Shown here: piece after piece, positions 56,180 through 64,000 of the stretch | Layout of the letters: each line of letters starts with the position of its first letter | Numbering within the stretch: position 1 is the first letter of the stretch | Assembly: GCA_026119855.1 (NCBI GenBank) | Contig: JAOWBW010000324.1 | Span: 868,001 to 932,000 of the forward strand | From: Campanula takesimana | Taxonomy: Eukaryota > Streptophyta > Magnoliopsida > Asterales > Campanulaceae | Direction: 5' to 3' | Length of the DNA: 64,000 nt | Program-made: the position numbers and the translations under genes | The notes under the pieces: generated by a model | Database searches by the model: none | What the model saw: only the letters and a program-made list of their open reading frames with translations | Told to the model about the DNA's origin: nothing

Positions 56180-58234
56180 TGTCGCGCCCCAGACCCGTGG
56201 TCCTACTTGGCCCCACGCTCGGGACACGATGGGAAGACGTCATAAAACACTTTTGAAAATTTTTCGAAATGTACTTTCATAAAGTTTAACAAAATCAACA
56301 CTTGAAGTTCAAAGACTTCCATTTAACTTTCAAACAAACTTTACAAACAACTTTCACAAACGAAAGTACTTAGCCCGAAGGCTTACAAACTTTTATACAA
56401 ATGTACATACACCAACATTATCCAAAATATAGGTGTTACAAGATGATGAAGTCACGGAAACTCTACCCCAAAAGGTTATACATCTATGTAATGTATCCTT
56501 TACAAAACAAATCCCAACTCTTACCACTTCAACGTCCTCCCGTGCCAACTGTCCTATCCCCTGGACTCGCCTTTATCTAAGGAAAACAAATAAATAAGGA
56601 ACGGGGTGAGAATAAATCTCAATAAGCTACAAAGTATGCAACTACGTTTCATGCTAAAATAATAATCATAAAGAACAGTATCATAACAATCACATAGCAT
56701 ATAATATGAGAGGCAAAGCCAACTCATCATACCATACCAAATGCGGAAATAAACACTCATAAGTGGATACTAAGCCAAGGTTTACCGAAAGAACATAACC
56801 GTCTGAGAATACCATCTGCGAAAACCAGTTGAGTAGCATAAATAGCTGAAGCCGGGATCCCGAAAACCAAACCATAACCATAAGAACCAAAGTAACAACG
56901 GGGGGAATATGACACAAAGTCATAACCCAAGGCTCACACAAGGGAGCTAATTCATCCCATCCAAGGCCAATCTGGACTGGGGAAAAAAGGTACCAGTGGA
57001 AGACCTTATTGTGAACTTGGCTCATGTGCCACGATAATCCCTTCCACTGCCTGACTCGATAACACAAAACCAGCTGGACTTTCAAACAAAGCACTGTAAT
57101 GAATACTTGCTTAAACAACAACCGGGGGCAATGATTCCAAAGTAGGGAACCAAGCCAAACACATCACAAGATGCACACGAAAGAAGCACTCATAAAGAGT
57201 TCACAACCATCATGAAATAAAGTCACAACACATTCTTGCATACACTTGAGCACAATCCTCAACAACCATGACAACAACCCAAACCACTCATCCAATTGCC
57301 CTAGACCATCCCTTAAAGGTTTTGGACAATTACTAACCTCTTACACTTAACTTGGAACAAACTATCAAACTCACGGTAAAGTGTGCGGCCGCCCAAACTG
57401 GGTGTGCGGTCGCCCACTTGCTCTGTTTTCATGAACAAAACCAGTCTGATAAGATGTGCGGCCGCACGCCCTTACACCACACCTCGCAGGCCAAAACCAA
57501 AATAAATTATACTCCCTTCGTTTCACCGTCCCAAAAGTACTACCCAACTTCTATCTTACCAAATATAACTCAATACAACTGAGTTGCACAACACTAAACT
57601 AGCTTCTTTACAACATCAACATCAACTTTCACCAACTTTAATATCTTTTCAAGTTCCTTAACAAATAATACAACAAAGAGTTCATACATCACATATATGA
57701 CCATTTTAACATTTAAAGGGAGATTAGTAACTTACATATTTCCGGAAAAGTATTGAGAAAATAATATTTGATCGTGTAGAAATACTCTACTCAACACCCT
57801 GAACATTTTGGTATAATTAGATTTTAGAATAGAAACGTAATTAAAGTAAGAAAATCAAAAGAAACGAAAAAACCTACCTTTTCTTTCCTTGGACAGAGTA
57901 AACACCCAAATTAGGAAAGTATGGTATTTGTATAAGTGAATCCGCGGAGAGAGAGATGGGTAAGATAAGCATGAGTAGATTTTTATAATTTTCACTTAGC
58001 CCCCTCCTAGTTCCATTATGTACAACTAAACCCCTCTAGTTATATTTTCACATATAACCTTATAGTTTCACTAACTCATTTATTCAACTTAACAAACTTT
58101 CTACTAACACTTTAACTATCACATATACTCATATAATATATGCAAGCCAAAAAAAATATTATCTAACACATAAAATGCACACATAATTTCCATTTTAAGA
58201 TTAGAAAATTAGGGTGGGTTTTGGGGTCGTTACA
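56180..58234 (-). repeat. Gypsy 5' LTR (2055 bp)
   Basis: Partner of 36126-38023. It retains about 157 bp (roughly 57667-57824) absent from the other copy, plus a small extra piece near 57476-57490. A 143-codon minus-strand frame (56690-57121) is not conserved in the partner LTR and is not considered a gene. Confidence 0.93.
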
Positions 58235-58239
58235 TTAAC

Positions 58240-58325
58240 ATAATTATAAGTAGCATTTATAAATGCTCAAAGTTCCTTCGTAGTAACAACGAAAAAAATG
58301 GGACTATCTTTCTGCGACGGGGGAG
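58240..58325. mobile_element. Right part of the family B Stowaway MITE split by the gypsy
   Basis: AATGCTCAAAGTTCCTTCG and GGGACTATCTTTCTGCGACG followed by GGGGAG and TA (58326-58327): the missing right arm of the MITE at 35964-36120. Confidence 0.8.
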
Positions 58326-58530
58326 TATAATATATTGCTATTTGTTCTAATTAAAGAGAATCAAAATGATAAAATTATCTTCTCTAAAAAAAAAAATATT
58401 GTTGAATTTTTAAACATTTTGCTTTTCTTTCACGTCTCCTTTATCCATTACGTGCTGCTTCAATCTCGTCACTTCATATCCCTTAGAATAGCATGAAACC
58501 TCAATCCGACGAGGAATTTGAGTTGGGGAA

Positions 58531-58934
58531 GGGTGAGTTTGGGAGTGCTTTTTTTAGCCTTATAATCACTTTCAGAGATCAAGAATCACTTTCTTTTGTG
58601 TTTGGATGTCAAAACTGATTCTGATTTTAAGCTACCAAACGCAAAAAACTGCGTTTTAACAGAAGCAGCTATGACCCAACTTTTGCTAGAATTGATTCTA
58701 AAAAGCTGTTTTTTATGATGTTTTAGATTAATAACCTTCCTTTTATATGTGCATTTACCATATTGATATGTATAGTAAGGGATATTTTTGAAATTTATCT
58801 TACATAATCAATTTCGGACATATGGTATCCAAACATATTCGTAATTGATAAATTAATGATAAAATAATCATTTATATTGTAATCACTTTTAACGAATCAC
58901 TTTTTGAAAATCAGAAGCAATCCCAAACTCACCC
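58531..58934. mobile_element. Tourist/hAT-like MITE
   Basis: 404 bp with inverted ends GGGTGAGTTTGGGAGTGCTT and AAGCAATCCCAAACTCACCC. The flanking trinucleotides (GAA / ATA) do not match, so the class is uncertain. Confidence 0.7.
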
Positions 58935-60244
58935 ATAGGCGGACACTAAAGCAGTCGGACGAGTTCGGCACTCAACGATAAACCAATAGACCAGATAAGA
59001 TAAATGTAAGGAAAATGGAAATGTCACTTTAACACATGTTAAATTTAAAATAAATTAAACTCGCTGTATACAATCGAACCGTGTATGCTTAATCCAATAC
59101 ATTATTTACTATTTTTCCAATAATTAACAATATATATTGTGGATTGTGAATATACAAAAAAACTTGATCAAACAGATTATCACCGGTCAAAACTCAAATT
59201 CATATATAGTTACAAATTTTGCATGCAGTAAAATACGCATTTCCTGAATTTTTGCTTCTACTTCAACAATATCCGTTGATTTTCATAAATTTTGACGGTA
59301 TCGATCATTTAAGTAGACAGGTAAGATTTTATTCCCATTGTCTTAAAATAAATATCTAATTTGCAATTTGAGACTAATTTAAAAAGTTAAAATTTAAACA
59401 TTTTGTTGTTGAACAAAAAATTATATTTATGAAATATACCAAGATTACATTATTGAATACTCCATTATATAAAAAAAATAAAAAAATATATAAAGACTTG
59501 TAGAGAAGTTAGGATTTGTTAGCACTGACATTGAATAATTAACCCTCAAATTATGACTTCAGTTGTTACATTCTCTCTATCTTTATGAAGAATTCACATC
59601 AAGAATAAAAGGCGGTTCAATATGACAATTAACCAATATATTCTTCTAAAAAAAAAAAAAAAACAACCGAAATTTAAAGTCACTAAATTTTTATATAAAA
59701 TGGTAATTTGAGGTTATATATACACAAACTCAAGGTCATACTTTGAATTTCATTCCAACATTTAGTAGCATAAATTCAAAAATCCTTTAATGATCCAACT
59801 ATATCATATTATTAGTGTTAGTTTGAATTTGAATTTGTTCTTGGATGATATATGATTTAATAACTTCTTTGAAATTTGAACATTAAATTTAACATGAGAT
59901 TTCTAGAAATATACTGTATGACATTTATTTAAAGGGTTAATGACAATTTAAACCCTAAAGTGATATATCACCCTCCCAATCGAACCCTGATGTTTTTTTT
60001 TTTTTTTTGCCATATCAGACCTTGATGAACTCCAAAATTTATTATACTGTACAAAATAAATACGTACATAAATTATGAACTCCAAGATTTATTATACTGT
60101 ACAAAATAAATACAAGTTCCCAAGTCTGGCTTTCCCAACTTTTTGGAGACTCTTTCGAAAAAGAAAAAACAACTTTTTTGGGGAGATTATGTCAAAAAAA
60201 AAAAAATCAAAAAAAAAAAAGAAAAGAAGAAGAAGAAAAACAAA
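58935..60244. other. AT-rich intergenic DNA
   Basis: No gene seen. A near-perfect direct repeat of about 37 bp (TTTATTATACTGTACAAAAT core) occurs at about 60027-60063 and 60078-60114. Poly-A and poly-T runs. Confidence 0.5.
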
Positions 60245-60518
60245 CTCCTCCATCCCAAAGTAAATGTTCACTTTTCATTTTTAGTTTATGCTAGAGTAAG
60301 TGTCCACTTCTTAAAATACAAATTATCTGTTCTATTTCTACAATTCATTCTCTTTTTTACTTTACTTTTACACTCACAACACCAATCAACTTACTATTCT
60401 CTACCCACTTTCTATCTCTTACTTTACTTTTTATACTCATAACACCTAAATCACTTACATCATTTCTTAATTATCTCCGTTCAAATAGATGGATGAACAT
60501 TTACTCCGACGGAAGGAG
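60245..60518. mobile_element. Stowaway MITE
   Basis: Ends CTCCTCCATCCCAAAGTAAA and ATTTACTCCGACGGAAGGAG, inverted. TA on the right (60519-60520), left TA eroded. Confidence 0.75.
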
Positions 60519-61091
60519 TAAATATATAAAGAAAGACTTTGCGGGAGATGAGGTAGCTCCTAGTTCTTCCCTTGACTATGTTGAAGTAGTACAATGAAAA
60601 ACAACAACATAGAACCGGTGATCCAGTTTAGTAGGCAAAGTAATAAATTTGGAGCGAATAGAAGTTGGTTGCGTTAGCTGCGCAGATTTATTTTTAATAT
60701 ATTTAATCAGTCCGTCCAAAATATAAAATATGTGTTGTTTGTTTATGCCAAAAACGCGTTTTACGAAATGCTTTGGAAAAACGTGTTTTTAAAAAACGCG
60801 TGGTGGCATTTTTGTAAATAGTTGAAACTTCTCAACGGTTCTGGATATCGATATAGTACTTTCTGGATATGAGATTGATATACAGAAACTGTGAAAGTGA
60901 TAGCCAGGCGTGTTTTAAAAAAACGTGCGGTGACATTTTTGTAAATAGTTAGAACATCTCAAACGATTCTGGATGTTAATATAAATCCTTCTGGATATGA
61001 GATTGATAGCCAGAACCTTTGAAAGTGATAGCCAGAAGGGTTCAGGATATCAATATAAAGCATTCTGGATATCAATATAAAGCCTTTTGGA

Positions 61092-61913
61092 CAGGGCCGG
61101 TCCTGTAGAAATTGGGGCCCTAGGCGAACTATTTGTTTAGGCCTTTATTTTCTCGGACAAGTGACGAACCGGGAAAAAAGGGAAAAAATAATCTCAGTTT
61201 GTTGATTAAATTTAATCATAAAAACTGCAATAATGCTAAAGTGAAAATTATAAATAAATTTTAAAATTATACCGCAAAGAAAAATAGAAAAAACTTGCTA
61301 AATAAATTTTAAAAAATGGGAAAAAAAATCAATTTAAGAGATAATGAGATAAGCCTAGCTTATGAGAATGGAGGAAGGAGAGAAAAAAATGGAAGGAAAA
61401 GAAAGTATGATGAGTGGGAGGAAGAAGAGAAGGTGTAAGGAAAAGGCAGAAAAAGGAAAAGGCTAAGGCACCAAGATTTGAACTTTGGTGGGCTACTTGG
61501 CTAAATGGAATATGGTCTTCAACAAGAACACTTAACCATTACAAGTGTGATATAATTATATACTCCCTCTGTCCCCCTCGAATTAGGACAAATTTTCATT
61601 TTTGGTGTCCCATTCGAATTAGGATAACCCAAAAATAGAAGTGTTTTATTTAATGGGACCCACATTCACACTCACAACAACTTTTCACTCATTATTCTCT
61701 ACCCCACTTTCTCTCTCCTACTTTACTTTTCATACTCACAACACCTACTCCACTAACACTTTTTCCTTAATCCCCGTACCAAACCAAAAAAATCCTAATT
61801 TGGGTGGGACGGAGGGAGTATATAATATCCAAAAATTTGTGGCCCTAAAATCGAGTAAATTTTCGGTGGCCCTAGGCGACGGCCTTACCCATCTTGCCTC
61901 AGGGCCGGCCCTG
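61092..61913. mobile_element. Non-autonomous hAT element (CAGGGCCGG type)
   Basis: 822 bp, ends CAGGGCCGGTCCTG and CAGGGCCGGCCCTG, then CCCTAGGCG pairs further in. Perfect 8-bp duplication CTTTTGGA (61084-61091, 61914-61921). Contains a Stowaway MITE. Confidence 0.93.
61563..61818. mobile_element. Stowaway MITE nested in the hAT element
   Basis: 256 bp, ends CTCCCTCTGTCCCCCTCGAA and TTTGGGTGGGACGGAGGGAG, TA on both sides (61561-61562, 61819-61820). Confidence 0.92.
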
Positions 61914-62125
61914 CTTTTGGATATGAGATTGATAGCCATAAGGTTTTTTCTAATTTTTTTTTAGAGTATCAGAAGTGCTAATAGATAGCCAGTAACAATG
62001 TTTAGGATGACCAGTTTCTGTGTTACGAATGTCCAGTGAGTGTGTTAATAAGTGCCATCGATTTTGAAAAACACGTTTTTCCTAACCACTAGGAAAAACG
62101 CGTTTTACAGGAGACCAACTCTTTG

Positions 62126-62780
62126 TTTATTGGTAAAATTTTATTTTAAAACATTTGTTGCTTTGTTATTATTTAAATATTCTTATCATTGTTTCTCTGT
62201 AATACTTTCATTTATGATTATGAGTGTTATAGTAAAAACATTTAACTATCTAAATACTTGAAATGTTTCAAGGATAACTTTGCCTATTAAATATGCATTC
62301 AATGATGTTTTTTGAGGTTTTTAAACTCATAATCAAAGGGCGAAGCTTGATGAATTTGTAGGTCTCTAAATTTCCTTTGAAAACAAACTTTCTGGCTATC
62401 AGTTTCAAACGTTTTGGATATCAGTCTCAAAGGTTCTAACTATCAGTCGTCAGCCTCAAAGGTTCTTTGAAAATGTGCACTGGCTATCGAATGCACTATA
62501 ATGGCTCTCAAAAACACTAGAACTGACACTAAAATACACTCTAAAGACTTTAGCACTGACGCTTATCAAACATTCTCACTGGCGATAAAAAACACATGAA
62601 CTGACACAAGAAAATACTTGTACTGGCATAACCTGTTTGAGTAATAAATATCGCCACTGCATATTAAGATGACCAATTGTAGTGTTTATGATGACAAGTG
62701 CATTTGTTTTGTTGGTACTAGTCCATATGTTTTTACTGCAAGTCTATGTGTTGAAGAGTGTCAGTTTACAACGTGTTACT
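62126..62780. other. Motif-rich non-coding DNA, continuation of the 60733 region
   Basis: TTCTGGCTATCAGT, TTTTGGATATCAGT, GCACTGGCTATC, GAACTGACAC and similar short words recur from 62388 to 62640, mirroring those left of 62125. No gene seen. Confidence 0.5.
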
Positions 62781-64000
62781 CACTACAACAAAAATGACTC
62801 CGAAAACAGGAAAAAAGTGCCGGAAAAGCTATTTCTGGCACTTTTCCAACACTTTTCTAAGTGCCGGAAAAAGTGGTGTCGGGAATACTTTTCGGCACTT
62901 TAAAAGTGCCGCAAATTAGCGGCACTTTTGAAAAGTGCCGGAATTTTTGGCACTTATAACAAGTGCCGCTAATTTTTGGCACTTTTCAAAAGTGCAGGAA
63001 AATATGATTAATTTTGAAAATTAAATAAAAATTTCAAAAAAATATCTTGTTTTTAGCGGCACTTTATAAAAAAGTGCCGGAAATTTAGCGGCACTTTCAC
63101 ATAAGTGCCGCTAATTTCCGGCACTTCTTCAAAAGTGCCGCTAAATTTCGGCACTTTTTCATAAGTGCCGCTAATTTCTGGCATTTTTTCAAAAGTGCCG
63201 CTAAATGTCCGGCACTTTTTCAAAAGTACAGTTAACTCCGGCACTTTTTCAAAAGTGCCGCTAAATTTCCGGCACTTTTAACAAGTGCTGGAATTTAGCG
63301 CCACTTGTTAAAAAGTGCCAGAAATAAGCGGCATTTTTTTCCAAAAGTGCCGTAAATTTACGGCACTTATGAAAGTGCCGGTAAATAAGTGCCGGGAAAA
63401 GCTGTTGGGTATGATTATTATAAACTACTCCTATTACTTAATTTGATTGATCCCATGACGTAATTTTTATCTTTTGTGGAATTTAGGATATATTGTAAGA
63501 AGTTTTATATTTCATTTAGTTAAGTCCATTTTTAGATTGTTTAGGCTTGTGAAGATTGGCTCCTCAATTTTTGAAGAAAATTTTCTAAGGCAACCTACCT
63601 CACAAGTGACCACACTTTGAGCAGTCACAAATGACCACTCCTCAATCAATCTCAAGTGACCACATTTGAATCTGTCACAAGTGACCGCACCAGACTCACT
63701 TTAAAGTGACCGCACCAAAGTCACTCTCAAGTGACCGCACCAAGGTCATTCAAGTTGTCGAACTTCAAGTGACCGCAAGTCACTTAGCTTGCCTTATGAA
63801 GACCGAACACTGAATACTCAACTCAAGTTTGGTTAAACTTAACCATGGTCACACTAGTGTCCAAAACCTTGGTTAGTTTATAACATTGCAAGATTTAAAA
63901 TTCAAATTTGAATACAACTGTCATCTAACGGTTTGATGGTACATTTGGACCACCACTACTCTGCAACAAAAGGACAACTCAGACTGAGCTCCAATCAAAA
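62781..64000. mobile_element. Left terminus of a CACTA (En/Spm) transposon
   Basis: Starts CACTACAACAAAAATG, the classic CACTA end, preceded by ACT (62778-62780) as a possible 3-bp target duplication. 62816-63400 is a dense array of AAGTGCCG/CGGCACTT subterminal repeats in both orientations (over 30). Interrupted at 63403 by a Copia LTR; the rest lies beyond the window. Confidence 0.88.
63403..64000 (+). mobile_element. Start of a Copia LTR related to the 39658 element, inserted in the CACTA
   Basis: Begins TGTTGGGTATGATTATTATA and follows the first 150 bp of the 39658 LTR (AATTTGATTGATCCCATGAC; GTAAGAAGTTTTATA; TTAAGTCCATTTTTAGA) with clear divergence, so same lineage but a different family. 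From 63604 it carries a GTGACCGCAC/GTGACCACA array of its own. Incomplete at the window edge; orientation from the TGTTGGG start. Confidence 0.85.

Larger units (their letters stand above)
36126..58234 (-). mobile_element. 22.1-kb Ty3/gypsy chromovirus-like element containing a nested copia
   Basis: LTRs 36126-38023 and 56180-58234 begin TGTAACGACCCC and end GGGGCGCGACA in minus orientation. The 5-bp duplication TTAAC (36121-36125, 58235-58239) is perfect. tRNA-iMet primer site and polypurine tract are in the right places. Gag, protease and integrase remnants lie on the minus strand. Removing the nested copia leaves only about 4.2 kb of internal region, and no reverse transcriptase or RNase H is recognisable, so the copy is defective or belongs to a non-autonomous subfamily. 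The integrase motif spacing and the chromodomain-like end suggest the Tekay/Del group. Confidence 0.93.
60733..62125. repeat. Unclassified inverted-repeat region with TTCTGGATATGAGATTGATA motifs
   Basis: AAAACGCGTTTTAC and GGAAAAACGTGTTTTT near 60749-60800 recur inverted near 62066-62110. Between them TTCTGGATATGAGATTGATA and GTGATAGCCAG are repeated with variations at about 60868, 60988, 61010 and 61060. A complete hAT element (61092-61913) was inserted later. No open frame or known transposon end recognised. Confidence 0.55.

Noticed and set aside
56690..57121. 143-codon minus-strand frame in the gypsy LTR
   Set aside because: In the partner LTR (36600-37000) the frame is broken, so it is not under coding constraint.
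60143..60442. Lys-rich open frame
   Set aside because: Encoded by A-rich homopolymer runs running into a Stowaway MITE.

Overview
The window is nuclear DNA of a flowering plant, most likely a eudicot. It has multi-exon GT-AG genes with long AT-rich introns, a lignin-branch cytochrome P450, a nuclear-type tRNA-Lys and very dense plant transposons of every major class. Asterid affinity is only a guess. I count four protein genes and one tRNA gene; nearly everything else is transposable element (TE) or TE debris.

Layout. 1-508: terminus of a hAT element that continues off the left edge. 678-5572 (+): 3' part of a DUF726/TMCO4-like membrane alpha/beta-hydrolase gene; its introns hold a Tourist MITE, a TRIM mini-LTR element and two Stowaway MITEs. 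5573-8180: intergenic, with nested MITEs, a truncated hAT end and what looks like a remnant of the next gene's first exon. 8181-14454 (+): plant gene of the CxxC 'DUF8204-like' type, with a GC-AG intron and an apparently missing microexon. 15780-15852 (+): tRNA-Lys(CUU). 16124-21889 (+): FMP32/CCDC90 (DUF1640) mitochondrial coiled-coil protein; its 4.5-kb third intron holds an Au-like SINE, a solo LTR, a MULE nested in a Tourist-like element and another MITE. 21890-29840: gene-free TE field (hAT MITEs, a 1.4-kb long-TIR MULE, several Stowaways). 29841-35488 (-): complete two-exon ferulate/coniferaldehyde 5-hydroxylase (F5H, CYP84A). 35964-58325: a four-level TE nest. 58326-64000: MITEs, a motif-rich non-coding region containing a hAT element, and the start of a CACTA element that is itself interrupted by a Copia LTR.

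The nest is the most striking structure. A Stowaway-like MITE is split by a 22.1-kb Ty3/gypsy insertion (36126-58234, minus strand, target duplication TTAAC). The gypsy is split by a 13.9-kb Ty1/copia SIRE/Maximus-type element (39658-53563, plus strand, duplication CTACT). The copia element is split by a 4.0-kb solo LTR (47235-51229, duplication AGGCC). Each junction is marked by a perfect 5-bp duplication, so the order of events can be read directly. The gypsy lacks a recognisable reverse transcriptase and the copia pol has four in-frame stops, so neither copy looks autonomous. The nest begins about 640 bp upstream of the F5H start codon.

A second pattern: five LTRs from at least four families each carry, in the presumed U3 half, a private array of a short GC/CpG-rich motif (GTGCGGCCGC, TGCGCA, GCACGACCGTGC, GTGACCGCAC types). 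The host genes do not form a pathway with each other; they are ordinary neighbours separated by TE sequence. All coordinates, target duplications and divergences were read by eye.
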